A stretch of DNA of 64,000 nt from Bog-159 sp963738345 (GCA_963738345.1 CAVTWI010000002.1:1178001-1242000); one strand, 5' to 3'; positions 8,700-19,751 are shown, counted from the stretch's first letter. Numbers and translations are program-made. Notes: a model not told the origin generated them from the sequence alone.

Positions 8700-10403
8700 T
8701 CAGCGTAGCATCTGATACACCACGATCTGCACGGTGATGTTAGCTCTTTCTTCCTCCGTGACGCGCACCTCCCCAACCTTCGAGAAGATTCGACTCAGGC
8801 TGCCGATATTACCGGAAAAGAGCAACGGTGCGTGCGCGAGCTCGGGGCCATTTCCAGCGGGTGAGTTGAAATCGAGGGCGGTCATTACGCGCTGGTAGTT
8901 GGACCGCTCACGCTGATGCCGGAAGCCCGCGGCATAATTGAACACGCCTGTTGCCTGTGCGGTCCCAAGCCGATCCAGGACGGAGGCTAGCAAATTGGCA
9001 TCGTTGCCGAGAAACAGGAGCCGGCCGCTCAAGGCGAACACGAGCGTTCCCAATCCGTCCAGGCGTTCAATCGGATGCTGCGCCGCCGATGTAGCAGCCC
9101 ATCCCGCCCCAATTTGCGAGGTGGTCCATAGCTTTCCGGCGGCGACGCCGAGGGAAGTCCGGACCGAATCCCGATCCCACTCCTGCCCGCCGTCTAGGAC
9201 GATTACGGAAGGCATCCTGATAAACGGTCCGGAGAGCGGCACGCTGGATTGAACCAGCAGCAACGCGCGGCTGCCGGTCTTCTCGACCAGCGCGCGTACA
9301 GCGGTAATCGAATCCGAAATGCCGGCGTCCGGCGGTAGCGGTTGTTCGTCGATGCGGGTTTCGAGGTCGCCTTCACTGCCGGCAAGGCTGTCCGGAGAGG
9401 CCGCTGCTGGCGCCTCGCGCCAGTCAATGGAACGCTGCGGCTGGGGCGCGACCAGCTTCTGCACGATTAACTCGGCGACTTCTGAAGGTTCGCCCGGACG
9501 CCAGGCTTTGTACAGGCCGGCATTGGCTGGAACCAATGCCAGTAAGCCCGAAACGGCATTATCAGCCGCGGGCGCGCGGTCCACCCCGTCCGGAGCGCGG
9601 AGGAGCACGCGGGTCTCCGTGACGGCATCGGCGGTTCGTTTCACGTCGGCCACTTCTGCCCAATACCGGCGGACTATTGACGCATTCCGCTGAATCCAAT
9701 ACGAACGGAAATATACGTTCCGGACGAGCGATTCCAGGTTCATCACCAGTCGGAGTTCCGCAGCCCGCGGCGCCGCGCTTACGGCATCGCGATACCAGCG
9801 ATCCGAAGCGACGCTGGGGTTCGATCGCCCCGCGATCAATTCGAGTGCCTGGGCTACCAAATCGTCCCTGGTGCCGAGCAAAAGGTACCTTTTAGCGAAG
9901 GCGAAGGCCACCGTTCTTTTGGATGCTGGATCGGTGCGCAGGTAAAAGGATATGCCGCCGGCGCGACGCTGCTCGAATTTCGCGCGGACGGTCCACAACT
10001 GCGTCTTGGCCAGGTCCGCTTCTCCGATCCGGCTGATATATAGGAACTCGACATCGCGAATCTGATAGAGCGCGAGTGCCGAGTCCGTTCCGGCAATCTC
10101 GATCACGCTCTTCAGATTGGGCGGGAACCCCGCCGCGTCGCCGTATTGTCCGTAAACTTCCTGCAGCTTGGTGAACAGGTTGGAACGGGAGAACACGGCG
10201 TAGTTCGCGCTCGGCAGCCAATCGGCCTTCATGTTCGACGTATCCCAATCGCGCAGCAACCGGCCGAAATCCGGCGCTTCCAGGTATAACAGCGCGCCGC
10301 TGGGCATCAGGCTCGCCAGTCTTGGTGCCGGCGAAACCGTCTGCAGGAAGACCAATCCGGCAGCGGATAGCAGCAGCGCGGTGAACAGCAACCCTTTCTT
10401 CAT
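8700..10403 (-). CDS. Membrane-anchored DUF3352-like protein, fourth gene of the propeller/VIT/TPR operon
   Basis: The product has 567 residues. The N-terminus is a signal anchor (LLFTALLLSAAGLVFLQ, residues 5-21). The next part, SLMPSGALLYLEAPDFGRLLRDWD, is the opening typical of DUF3352-type proteins, which describe themselves as substrate-like barrels outside the membrane; family function is unknown. Two related halves can be seen (LYISRIGEADLAK to YLLLGTRDDLVAQAL, and IVLDGGQEWDRD to LLFLGNDANLLASVL), each ending in a similar beta-alpha unit. It overlaps the giant TPR gene by four bases (ATGA), so it is translationally coupled to it. No catalytic motif is visible. Confidence 0.7.
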   Translation of the reverse strand: MKKGLLFTALLLSAAGLVFLQTVSPAPRLASLMPSGALLYLEAPDFGRLLRDWDTSNMKADWLPSANYAVFSRSNLFTKLQEVYGQYGDAAGFPPNLKSVIEIAGTDSALALYQIRDVEFLYISRIGEADLAKTQLWTVRAKFEQRRAGGISFYLRTDPASKRTVAFAFAKRYLLLGTRDDLVAQALELIAGRSNPSVASDRWYRDAVSAAPRAAELRLVMNLESLVRNVYFRSYWIQRNASIVRRYWAEVADVKRTADAVTETRVLLRAPDGVDRAPAADNAVSGLLALVPANAGLYKAWRPGEPSEVAELIVQKLVAPQPQRSIDWREAPAAASPDSLAGSEGDLETRIDEQPLPPDAGISDSITAVRALVEKTGSRALLLVQSSVPLSGPFIRMPSVIVLDGGQEWDRDSVRTSLGVAAGKLWTTSQIGAGWAATSAAQHPIERLDGLGTLVFALSGRLLFLGNDANLLASVLDRLGTAQATGVFNYAAGFRHQRERSNYQRVMTALDFNSPAGNGPELAHAPLLFSGNIGSLSRIFSKVGEVRVTEEERANITVQIVVYQMLR

Positions 10404-13400
10404 TGCGCACTCCTGAGAATTCGTGGACGCACGACTTGGTCCTGCTCGATGGCATTCTTGATCACAGGTTGCCGCGCGGCGTTCTTCATCCGGCGATCCT
10501 GCTCGGCCGCCAACGCGCTTAAACGCCGCTCGAGCGCATCGCGCTGATTTGGCGCGCGCAGGTCAATCGCTGTGCGTAGATAACTCTGCGCGGCGTTCAG
10601 GTCGTCCAGTCGCTCAGCGGCCGCGGAAAGCGATTCGGCAAGCGCCGCCCGCTCCCCGTCACTAAGCTGTATTTGCGGCAAAACAGTGGCGGGCCCGGGC
10701 TGGCGGTACGGCATCAAACGTCCGTGACGCCGGTAGAAATGCATCTCATTGTTGAATCCGCCGTCCGGCTGTGCGGTGCCCCGTTCGAGCGCCACGGACA
10801 AACTGTCGCGGCGCAGCGCAATCGCCGTGCGTAGCGCGCCGAGGCGGGCGCGCCCGTCCGTGGGAGCCAGTGCCAGCGCCTCGCGCCACAAGCGTAGCTT
10901 CACTTCGGGGTCTGCCGCGGCGTCTGCGGCTTGCATACGAGCCTCTACCTGATAGGGTTTCCCGGCGGCTTCTGGAGTAACCGGGGAAGACAACAGCGCC
11001 AGTTCGGTACCCGAGATACCCGGCAAGCGCTGTGGGGCGGCCAACCGGCTGGCTTCGGCACGCAGAGCATACGCCGCGTCCCGGTCGGTTACGGCCCCCT
11101 CCAGCAGCCGCTGGCGTTCGGCGGAATCCTTCGAAAGCATGCGGGCCAAGTCCACTTTTGCTTCCGAGTCCCAGGGCGCTGCTTTCATGCGGCGCCGGAT
11201 GAAATCGACAGACTCCGCAGTCTTTCCGTAGTTGCCCAATAATTCGGCTGCGGGCAGCAACGTCTCGAAATCGTCGCCGTCAGCGCCATCGACTACCAGG
11301 GCCATGCGATTCAAGAGTGCCACCGCCGCGCCCGTTTCTCCCCGTTGTAGATCCACTTCCGCCAAACCGAGGAAATTGGGTGCCTCCAGATGTCCGTTCC
11401 GGATTTCGCGGTCATAGAGGAACGCCAGAACTGTTCGCGCGGCGGTCTCGTCTCCATTCTTCCGTAGCGATTCCACCGCGCGCTGCAGCATCTCGGCAGA
11501 CGGTGCTTTGCTCGGATCGGAGCGGTACCGATCGAGCAGCGCATCCAGCGTTCCTGTGCGGGAGGCCAGCCGTATTTCGACGCTGCGATCGTAATTGGCG
11601 GCGTCCGCGGCAGCCACCAAGTTCCACTCCTCGGATGCAGCCTTTACGTCGCCTGCATCCAGAAGCATCGAGATCAGTTGCCAGCGCGCCTGCGTCAACA
11701 TGGTCTGCGCATTTTCCCGGTTGGCGCCAAAGGTCGATTCGGCACGCTGGGCCCAAATGTTTACCATGGCGCGGTGCAGTGTAATGCGCTGCGGCTCGGT
11801 GATGCCGGGGTCCCTTGCGAGGGTGTATAGAATGGGGTCCGGGTTTTCCATCGACCGCGCCAGATCAACCAGCCAGCCGGTACCCTCGCCCGATTCCACG
11901 GAAGCGCGCACTGCCGGGGCGACCAGTTCGTCAATACGGTATTCGCGATTGCGCTGGTAGTAATCGCCGAGCAAATGCACGATATCTCCGCGCAGTTCTC
12001 CAAGCGCGTGGCGCTGGCCGATATCGGTGAAGGTCTCCGCCAGTTGGTCCCAAAAGCTTTCGGGAACCCGCACACCACGGCTCTGAATTCGGAGAAAAGC
12101 GGCCAGCGCGGACTTCCATTGACCGATCGCTTCGGTTTGGCGGCCCTCGGACCAGAGGGTTCGGGCGATGTGGTCGTGTGCATCGCCCCGGTCGGGATCG
12201 AGTTCCAGCGCATGTTCAAATTGCGTAATCGCCCGCGCGCCCTGTCCGCGCGCGGCATAGGAATCGCCCATTGCCATGTAAGCGCCGGGATTTCCAGGCG
12301 CGGCTTCGAGCGATGCTGGCAGCCACCGTTCGGCAGAAGCGTTCTTTCCCGAAGCCAAATAGTCGCCGTAGCGCGCGCCGAAGTAGAACCATAGCGTCCC
12401 CGCAATGATGGAATCTGGTTTGAGCACGGTTTGCAGCCGGGCGCCGATGGTGCGCGTATCGAGAGCGGCCTGGAATGCCGCGTCGATAGCGGGTGACCGG
12501 TCGTCAAAATACTCGCCGGCCAGCGCGGTGTAGGCCTTGCTCCAGACCGGGGCAAGCTCCATTCCGCGAGTGCGAATGGCCGAATAGGTTAGCTCGCGGT
12601 GGTCGCCGCCCAGCGCGAATTGAATGGCCCGGTTGCGGATTTCCGCGGAACCGTTCCCACGCACGATGGCCAGTAGTTGGTCGGGTTGACGTTGCGCCAG
12701 CAACCCGAGGTAACGGTCCAGCAGTTCGCCCGATAGCGCGTTGCGTGCCAGCGCCTTCTGCATAACACGCATCTGATTGTCCACGTTTCCTTCCGCGATG
12801 AAGGCTTGAGCCGCTTGGCTTAGCGCGTTACCCGCTACCGGCAAGCCTGTATTTTGCGCGGCGTAGTCTTCCAATTGCGTGCCCAATTCGCCATAGAGTC
12901 CGCGCTGCGATTGAAGCGCGACAAAGGTTTGGTCGACCTGTAGCCCGGCAGCGGCCATGGACTCCCAGCGCCAACGAGCCTCTAAGTCCACCATTCCCGC
13001 AGCCTCGGCCAATGGCAACAGAGTGGCATCGCGCGTGAGGACCGGCATTCCGGCCGCGCCCGAGATCAGTGCCTGCTCGAAGCGCGTCTTCTCTTCCGGG
13101 GTATACGTTCCGTTGATGACGCGGCCAACCGCCTGCGCCACCTGATGCCGCGACGGGCTATCCTCAGTCAGGCGCGGAAGCAACATGTCGGCGCGCCGCG
13201 CCTTGGTCATGATGCGCGCATAAATCACCGCATGGCCCATATCTTTAAAAAGATCGGGACCCGCGAGACTTGCGCCGCGTTCTGCAAACGCGACGGCGTC
13301 GGGCATGATGTGCCATGTCTCCAGCCGTTCGGCGATCTCGAATTCGGCGTCGGCCGTCCTGGTTCGTGCGCCGATGATCGCAGTTTCGAGTGCGGCAACC

Positions 13401-16400
13401 GCTGCCGCATTTTGCCCCGTGCGGGCCCGCAGTTCCGCGACTTTGATCAGCCACCGCGGATCGCGATAGGCCAATTCGTAAAGCCGGCCATAACTCTTGA
13501 TAGCTTCATCAAACCGCATCAGCCGTTCTTCGAGCCGCCCTTTAGCTTCCAGCAGGTCGGCACGGTCCGGCCGGGCTTTGATGGCGCGCTCGTAATCGGC
13601 GATGGCTGCCGGATAGTCCTCGGCCACGGTTTCGATACGGGCCAGTACGATCGGCCACCGATAGTCGAGTGGTGCCGCCGCAATGGTCTGACGATAGAAC
13701 GCCACCATCCGCGGCGCTTGGCCGTGCGTCACCGCATAAGCTGCCGCTTCCTTGGTAAGCTCCGCATCCTCCGGATAGCTGTCGACGACTTCGATATATT
13801 GATCGGTCGCCCCGGCACTATCCTTCAACCGGTCGAGCGCGGGAATCAGGGCGCGGCGGATGGCGGCGATACGCTCTATGCGCTCGGCGGCCGTCAAGTG
13901 AGACAGCTTCAGGCGTTGGATGATGGCGAACTGATAGTCGCGGAAGCCGGCATCGTCCTTGGCATGCAGCCAGGTATCGCCCATGGCAGCGAGATAGCCG
14001 GCGCGCAACGGATCGGCGGCGAGCAATCCGTTGAGTAGGGTACGCGCGCGATCCAATTGACCGGCTGCCGTAGCGATTCGTGCGGATTCGAGCGTAAAGC
14101 CGGCGGCCAAATCGGTACGGGCATGCTTGGATGCATCGAGTAGAATGTCAATGGCTTTATCCGGCTGTTGATTGCGGGTGTGAAAATCGACTACGCCGCG
14201 CACTACGCCAAGTATCAACGGATGCGCTCGATACAGAGCATCAGCCGTGCGCGCGGCGCCCGCGATGTCTTTCTTCGCTTCGAGCAGGCGTATGTAGTCG
14301 AGAGTCAGCCGCATCTTATCCACAGGGTCGTTGGTGATGGCCGCGAGGCGCTCACTGGCGCGCTCCTCAATGCGGTCGAATCCCAGGCGGCGGGCGTTTT
14401 CCTGGAGCTGAGTGAGGGCTGACGATGACTTCTCCGCCTCCACGCGCGTTCGCAACAGCGCTTCCAGTTCGCTCCGCCGTTGTTCTGCTTCGAGTACCGC
14501 TATGCGCAGGGATACCGCCTGCGGCGACGGATTGGAGGCAACGGCGGCCGCGGTGGACTGGTCAACCATCCCGCGTGTTTGGCGCTTGTTCAACAGGCGC
14601 AGCAGGCGGCTGTTCGCCGCGCTCTCGCCGTGTAGAGCTCCGGCCATATATTCCCGCACCGCGCCCGCATAGTCGCGCTTACCTTCCTCTATGGCTCCGG
14701 CCTGGTACGCGAACAACGCCGGATCGTTGAATTTCTTTCGGGCGGCGGCGATCCAGCGCAGCGCATCGCCATACAAATAGTAGTCCCAATAAATCGTGGC
14801 GGCATCCAGATAACCATCGGGTTTGCCGGGATTCTCGGACGGGATGCGTTCCCAGAACGTGCGCGCCCGGCTGAAGAGTTCTTGCTCCGCGAGTATGTCG
14901 CCCATCCGCGCCAGTATGGTCGGGTCGCGCGGATCGGCTGCATGTTGAAAGCCGGCCATGGCCACCGCGACATCGGTATCGTGGGGGTCGTAGGCGGCCA
15001 GCGAGCGATAAAGCGCGGAGGCCTTGGTGGTGAACTCGCCGTGGCCCGGATAAGCCGTGGCCATAGCTAGCGCGACGGGGGCCGCGGCTTCAAAATGAGA
15101 GAGCCAAACTTCCGCCTCCAGGACGAACTGTACGGCAGCCGGATTGGAAGCCAGCGCCTGATCGAAATGCCCGTCCACGATCCCCGGATTGGCAGCGCGT
15201 ATCTGCGCCAGTTCGGGATACAGTCGCCCGTGCTCCCAGAGTCGCTCAAACAGCATCGCGCGAAATTGAGGATCGTAAAACCAATATTGACGGAGCAGAC
15301 GCTCGGCCGCCGCGGCATCGTAGGTCTCCTTGCGGTTGTACGCGCCGACTAGATTATGTACAAACGCCATGTCTTCCGGGAAGCGCTCGTGCGCGTATTG
15401 GTTCAACTGGCGATAGAGAACCGCATCGGGGTGGGTCTGCGAGACGATCTCGGTGAAATATCGCTCCAGTTCGGAGCCCGAGAAAACGGCGATGGCGTCG
15501 CGGCTGATCTTCTCCACCGCGTTATATTCCCGCCGGCGCAAATACCACCGCGCCAGTTTGTGGTACCAGGATCGGTCGGGGAACTTAGCGATCGCCTGGG
15601 CGTAAACCGCTTCCACCTCGCGCGACGTGCCATTCTGTTCGAGAAATGCGGCCAGCCGTTCGTACAGGCCCTGGTCGTTGGGATTGCGATCGATTTCGCC
15701 CCGGTAGACGCGTAGCGCATCGAGCGGACGGCGCAGGCTCGCCAGGCGCGAAAGGTATTTATCCAACACCTGAACGTATTCACCCGATGGGGCGCCCGCG
15801 CCAATGGGTATCCCGTAGGACTTGGCCGCTAACTCACGCAGCAGCTGATCATATAGGGCGAATTCCTCGCCCGTACGGTTCGCCCGTGCCAGGGCATCGG
15901 ACATCTGCATCGCCACTGCGACGCGCCCGGCTCCGTTCGGGAATGCGGCCAGAAACTCACGGCCGGCGCGAATCACGCCGGCATCGTCGCCATAAATGCT
16001 ATATGCGGAAATCATCGCCGCGTGTAGTGGCTCGCGGTAGGCGGATTGCGGGAAGCGTTTTTCCAGCAATGCGACCAGTTGCGCCGCGGCTGCGCGATGG
16101 AAGTAAGCGACCGATTTCTGATTTTGGTTTTGGTACTCCCACCCGAGCCCAGTCCCGTTCAACAAGAGCGACAGAATGCCGTTCAGAAAACCTGGAGACG
16201 AATCGACGGTGGCAATGTCCTTGTAAAACGAGAGATCGCCCGATCCAAACTGAATCGGGTCACTGGGCGCCGTTAGCAACAGATTGGAAAGATGGAACAG
16301 GGCGCGTTCAGCCTGCGCTCCCCCGGCGGGTGGCGCGCTATAGAGCGCGTAGTATAGACGCGCGGCTTCGTTCACATCCGGCAGCCATTCAAACAACTGC

Positions 16401-17416
16401 GCGGCGGTCTGCAATTCATCCGCAGTCCACGGCTGCGCGCCGGACGGTTGACCGGATTCTTTAGCCATGCGGTATTCGAGCAACACACGGCGTGCGGCCG
16501 GGATATTGTTCTGCTGCCGAAAATAATGGAACAGCCGCGCCGTGGCATTCAGGTCCGTGGGATTCGAAGTCAGCGCGGTGCGCGCTCTGCCGGCAAATTC
16601 CCGCAGTTGGCCCTGGTTCTCAAGCAGTTTGAAATAGCTGGCCCGCATCTCGTCGGGCCAGAGCGGCTGAAACGCCCGGTCGTAAATCGCCAACGCTGCC
16701 TCTGGACGACCGCGGCGCACTTCCAGATCGGCCCGCATTCGGACCGGCGTAAATGTGTCGGGAAAAGCACGGCTATAGCTGGCAATCTCCGCCCCGGCAG
16801 CGGCGTAACGCTTGTTGGCGCCCAGGTATTCGATGAGCTTGCGCCTTGCTTCCGGCTCTTGGGGATACCGCGCTACCCACGCACGGAATGCAGTCTCCGC
16901 CTCGGGCTCAGGCAGCGCATCCTGTGCAATCACGGTGGCGATGCGCTCGTAGGCTTGCCAGCCCTTTTGCCGGTTGGCGGGTACGTGTGGATCGTCTTTG
17001 GCTGCCGCGGTGGTGGTGAGTGCCGCCACTTCGTCGCGCGGCCGAAACCGCCGGTGATAGAAATCGGCCAATTCGATTTGGGCAGCGTAATGATCGGCCG
17101 CGGCCTGCGCGTATGTCTTCCAGTCCGCCTCGGCCGCAGTGAAATCGAGCGCCATCTCCGCTTCTTGCGCCCGCAAGCGGTAAAGCATGGCGTCGCGCGG
17201 GGCGCCGGAAATCAGCTTGCTCAGCGCGGGCCGGCTTTCGGCAGGCGGCCGCAGAATCGCTACATTTCCGCCGGGCATGGAGACGGTGCGGAAGAGCGCC
17301 GCGACCGCCGGACCTGCGGGAGTGTGCTGAATCCACGGTTCCAGTTCGCCGCGCAAAAGCCACGCGCCGCCGGCTATCAGGCCCGCGGCAATCAAGATCC
17401 GCTCACCAGACTTCAA
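10400..17416 (-). CDS. Giant TPR-repeat protein (2338 residues)
   Basis: A single membrane segment (ILIAAGLIAGGAWLL, residues 7-21) starts the protein; the rest is helical repeat sequence. Clear tetratricopeptide units include NPGAYMAMGDSYAARGQGARAITQFEHALELDP near residue 1700, DRADLLEAKGRLEERLMRFDEAIKSYGRLYEL near 1300, and many weaker units from residue 70 to the end. There is no enzyme domain. The expected role is a large scaffold on the outer face of the inner membrane, given its neighbours; that is inference. It overlaps the VIT/VWA gene by 14 bases and the DUF3352-like gene by 4 bases. Despite its 7 kb the frame is intact, in contrast with many neighbours elsewhere in the window. Confidence 0.85.
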   Translation of the reverse strand: MKSGERILIAAGLIAGGAWLLRGELEPWIQHTPAGPAVAALFRTVSMPGGNVAILRPPAESRPALSKLISGAPRDAMLYRLRAQEAEMALDFTAAEADWKTYAQAAADHYAAQIELADFYHRRFRPRDEVAALTTTAAAKDDPHVPANRQKGWQAYERIATVIAQDALPEPEAETAFRAWVARYPQEPEARRKLIEYLGANKRYAAAGAEIASYSRAFPDTFTPVRMRADLEVRRGRPEAALAIYDRAFQPLWPDEMRASYFKLLENQGQLREFAGRARTALTSNPTDLNATARLFHYFRQQNNIPAARRVLLEYRMAKESGQPSGAQPWTADELQTAAQLFEWLPDVNEAARLYYALYSAPPAGGAQAERALFHLSNLLLTAPSDPIQFGSGDLSFYKDIATVDSSPGFLNGILSLLLNGTGLGWEYQNQNQKSVAYFHRAAAAQLVALLEKRFPQSAYREPLHAAMISAYSIYGDDAGVIRAGREFLAAFPNGAGRVAVAMQMSDALARANRTGEEFALYDQLLRELAAKSYGIPIGAGAPSGEYVQVLDKYLSRLASLRRPLDALRVYRGEIDRNPNDQGLYERLAAFLEQNGTSREVEAVYAQAIAKFPDRSWYHKLARWYLRRREYNAVEKISRDAIAVFSGSELERYFTEIVSQTHPDAVLYRQLNQYAHERFPEDMAFVHNLVGAYNRKETYDAAAAERLLRQYWFYDPQFRAMLFERLWEHGRLYPELAQIRAANPGIVDGHFDQALASNPAAVQFVLEAEVWLSHFEAAAPVALAMATAYPGHGEFTTKASALYRSLAAYDPHDTDVAVAMAGFQHAADPRDPTILARMGDILAEQELFSRARTFWERIPSENPGKPDGYLDAATIYWDYYLYGDALRWIAAARKKFNDPALFAYQAGAIEEGKRDYAGAVREYMAGALHGESAANSRLLRLLNKRQTRGMVDQSTAAAVASNPSPQAVSLRIAVLEAEQRRSELEALLRTRVEAEKSSSALTQLQENARRLGFDRIEERASERLAAITNDPVDKMRLTLDYIRLLEAKKDIAGAARTADALYRAHPLILGVVRGVVDFHTRNQQPDKAIDILLDASKHARTDLAAGFTLESARIATAAGQLDRARTLLNGLLAADPLRAGYLAAMGDTWLHAKDDAGFRDYQFAIIQRLKLSHLTAAERIERIAAIRRALIPALDRLKDSAGATDQYIEVVDSYPEDAELTKEAAAYAVTHGQAPRMVAFYRQTIAAAPLDYRWPIVLARIETVAEDYPAAIADYERAIKARPDRADLLEAKGRLEERLMRFDEAIKSYGRLYELAYRDPRWLIKVAELRARTGQNAAAVAALETAIIGARTRTADAEFEIAERLETWHIMPDAVAFAERGASLAGPDLFKDMGHAVIYARIMTKARRADMLLPRLTEDSPSRHQVAQAVGRVINGTYTPEEKTRFEQALISGAAGMPVLTRDATLLPLAEAAGMVDLEARWRWESMAAAGLQVDQTFVALQSQRGLYGELGTQLEDYAAQNTGLPVAGNALSQAAQAFIAEGNVDNQMRVMQKALARNALSGELLDRYLGLLAQRQPDQLLAIVRGNGSAEIRNRAIQFALGGDHRELTYSAIRTRGMELAPVWSKAYTALAGEYFDDRSPAIDAAFQAALDTRTIGARLQTVLKPDSIIAGTLWFYFGARYGDYLASGKNASAERWLPASLEAAPGNPGAYMAMGDSYAARGQGARAITQFEHALELDPDRGDAHDHIARTLWSEGRQTEAIGQWKSALAAFLRIQSRGVRVPESFWDQLAETFTDIGQRHALGELRGDIVHLLGDYYQRNREYRIDELVAPAVRASVESGEGTGWLVDLARSMENPDPILYTLARDPGITEPQRITLHRAMVNIWAQRAESTFGANRENAQTMLTQARWQLISMLLDAGDVKAASEEWNLVAAADAANYDRSVEIRLASRTGTLDALLDRYRSDPSKAPSAEMLQRAVESLRKNGDETAARTVLAFLYDREIRNGHLEAPNFLGLAEVDLQRGETGAAVALLNRMALVVDGADGDDFETLLPAAELLGNYGKTAESVDFIRRRMKAAPWDSEAKVDLARMLSKDSAERQRLLEGAVTDRDAAYALRAEASRLAAPQRLPGISGTELALLSSPVTPEAAGKPYQVEARMQAADAAADPEVKLRLWREALALAPTDGRARLGALRTAIALRRDSLSVALERGTAQPDGGFNNEMHFYRRHGRLMPYRQPGPATVLPQIQLSDGERAALAESLSAAAERLDDLNAAQSYLRTAIDLRAPNQRDALERRLSALAAEQDRRMKNAARQPVIKNAIEQDQVVRPRILRSAQ

Positions 17417-19751
17417 GGGCCACCTCCTGCGATCCGGCGTTATGCGCGATGTCTTCGGCAGTCACATGCACGGTGTACCTTCCGGGCGGTAGATACGCCG
17501 GCACCACGAGTTCGCCCGTGTTGGCCTTTGCCGCACTGTTCCAGCGCAGGGCGGCAGGCATAGCGCCGTAGAGCCTCGCCGTAACTGTGCGCGCATTCCC
17601 GGAAACCTGCGCTCGAATTCGTATGGCCTCGCCGGCATGTACCCGCGCTTTCTCCAGGCGCGCACGCAAGACCGGCGTCTTGCTGGCGATTACGAAGCTC
17701 TTCGATTCGCGGTAGACGTGTCCATCGCGATCGCGTAAGATCAACCGAACCTGGTATTCGCCGTCCGCCAGATCTACCGGCGCGAGGAAGCGCGTCTGCC
17801 AGGTGTCGTCCTCTTTCAGATAGCGCAGAGGCTTCGTGAGGCCGAAGGGAAACAGCGCAATGACCGACACTATGGATTCGCCGGCTTTCAATCGCAGCAC
17901 CGGATCGCCTGGCCGAATCACGCGCGGCCGTAACAGCGCTCGGGGCACAGCTAGGAATGATGTATATGGCGTCACGAATTTATACTTCTTCGATAGCCGG
18001 ATGATTTCGTCGATGGTGGCGCGATCCTCGCCGTCGCGTGCGATCTTTTCGAGCAAGGCATCCACGCGAGCCTTGGCCCAGGTACGCGGCAGTTCGGGAT
18101 GGTCGGCGCCCGCGGCCGGTAGTGAAGCCGTGCGCGCAATACGAAGCGCCTGCCCATCGCGGATTCCGGTAACGGTGAACGTGGCATCTGTCAAAGGCCG
18201 CTTGTATTGCCCGGCCCATGTGGCCATTGAACCGGCGAAGCGTGCCGCTTCCAACGGATAGATCAGGTCCACACCCGCCGTGGGTGATACGGCCAGCGAT
18301 AGGTTCTTTAGCGGATCCTGGCCGATCTTATCCAGAAACGCATTCAGCTTGAACTCGATCGGTTCCGTAGAGCGCACCCAATCGAAGTAGCCGTTGTTAC
18401 TCGCGAGCATGCGCAGCAGCGGCAGATTGGCATCGTCGCCGATGCCCAGCACCAGCGTATGGGGCCGTTGGGAGGGCGGACGTTTACGGCACTGCGCCGC
18501 GTACCATTCCGCAAGCTTACCGTTATGCACGACGCCCTCTGTGGCGCCGCCGTCGCCGATTAACATCAGGTACGGTTCGCTGGGTGTGTTTTGGGCGAGC
18601 GCGGCGGTCAACGCGCCCTGCAGGTTTGTACCGCCGCGGATACGGCTATTCCGTATGAACGCCAGCGCCTGCTCGATATTTTGCGGGGTTGCCGGGCGAG
18701 GCTGCGGAGAGAAGGCTTCGACTTCGGAATTGAATAGCAGCAGGTTGAATGCATCGGCGGGCCGCAAAAGCCGCAGGGCCGTCTCGCACGCCGCGAAACT
18801 TCGCTCCAGCTTGTCCCACTGCATAGAGAGCGAATTATCGAACAAGAGAATGATCGTTTTGGCCCGTGGCGCCGCGTGTGGCGAGGCCGCGGCCGTCTGC
18901 GCGGAGGGAATCCGCAGAAGCGTTTGCGCCTGGAAGAATCCCGGCTCGGAGGCGTTCTGGCGCTCGGTGATCACGTGCAGCGTATCCGCTTCCGCTGGAT
19001 CGAGGGCGTAGCGTAACGCCAGGTCTTCTTTCAACTCCACGTTGTTGCCAAAGAATTCCGCCTTCACCAGCTTGGGACCCCGTTCGCGGATCTGAAGCGG
19101 GTAGGTCTTTGCCATCGCCTCGAAGTTCCGTATGGCATGCGCGGATCGCAACTCGAGCGTGATGGTGAGATGCCCGGCGGTCTCGACACCATATACATCG
19201 GGCTTCAGTGGAACCACCAGTTCCGATTGATATCGCTCGACGGACACCGGGTGTTGATACTCCGCCTCGATTCGCTTGGTGCCGAATGCAGGAATAGGAA
19301 CGATGCGCGCAGTGAATTTCTGGCTGGGCCGGACCGCTGTGTCGCTCTCGCCGGCGCTGCTTTCGCCCATTTGCAAAAGTCCGGGATCGATGACTTGGGC
19401 CTTGGCCTTTTCGTAGATTTCGCCGGCGCGGCGCCGCTCCAGAATAACGCCGGGGATACGCGTGACATCGTCCCAAACGGCGAAATCGGAAATCGTGGCT
19501 TTGTCCGGTAGCGCGAACTCGTAGACACCTTCTTTAATGGAGGCGCTATGGTTACCGAAGATTTGCCGCACCCGAACGCGCGCGACGCCATTATCGATCA
19601 GGATCTCGACAGCCATTTCGTTCAGCGAGAAGACGGCCGGGTCGGGTTGCTGGCGATCGCCCGGTATGAGCACGCCTGTGTCAGTCGCCATCGCAGCCGT
19701 CCAAATGAGGGATGCCACGAGCAAACGGGCCGGTATCGGTAGGCGCCTCAT
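17403..19751 (-). CDS. Exported VIT + von Willebrand A domain protein
   Basis: The product has 782 residues. After a signal peptide (LLVASLIWTAAMA) a VIT domain occupies about residues 40-200 (VARVRVRQIFGNHSASIKEGVYEF, KFTARIVPIPAFGTKRIEAEY). A VWA domain follows at about 297-480 with an intact metal site: DNSLS at 305-309, the T of GGTNLQG, and the GDGG region. A C-terminal beta domain of about 200 residues ends in EVALEVW. VIT/VWA proteins bind other proteins through the metal site; in bacteria they are often envelope-located. No transmembrane anchor or sorting signal is visible at the C-terminus. It is the second gene of the four-gene coupled operon, with a 4-base overlap upstream and 14 downstream. 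Confidence 0.9.
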   Translation of the reverse strand: MRRLPIPARLLVASLIWTAAMATDTGVLIPGDRQQPDPAVFSLNEMAVEILIDNGVARVRVRQIFGNHSASIKEGVYEFALPDKATISDFAVWDDVTRIPGVILERRRAGEIYEKAKAQVIDPGLLQMGESSAGESDTAVRPSQKFTARIVPIPAFGTKRIEAEYQHPVSVERYQSELVVPLKPDVYGVETAGHLTITLELRSAHAIRNFEAMAKTYPLQIRERGPKLVKAEFFGNNVELKEDLALRYALDPAEADTLHVITERQNASEPGFFQAQTLLRIPSAQTAAASPHAAPRAKTIILLFDNSLSMQWDKLERSFAACETALRLLRPADAFNLLLFNSEVEAFSPQPRPATPQNIEQALAFIRNSRIRGGTNLQGALTAALAQNTPSEPYLMLIGDGGATEGVVHNGKLAEWYAAQCRKRPPSQRPHTLVLGIGDDANLPLLRMLASNNGYFDWVRSTEPIEFKLNAFLDKIGQDPLKNLSLAVSPTAGVDLIYPLEAARFAGSMATWAGQYKRPLTDATFTVTGIRDGQALRIARTASLPAAGADHPELPRTWAKARVDALLEKIARDGEDRATIDEIIRLSKKYKFVTPYTSFLAVPRALLRPRVIRPGDPVLRLKAGESIVSVIALFPFGLTKPLRYLKEDDTWQTRFLAPVDLADGEYQVRLILRDRDGHVYRESKSFVIASKTPVLRARLEKARVHAGEAIRIRAQVSGNARTVTARLYGAMPAALRWNSAAKANTGELVVPAYLPPGRYTVHVTAEDIAHNAGSQEVALEVW

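Noticed and set aside
8248..8715. Open frame of 155 residues on the plus strand
   Set aside because: Part is antisense to the DUF4177-like gene and part is the relic repeat; no single protein is coherent.
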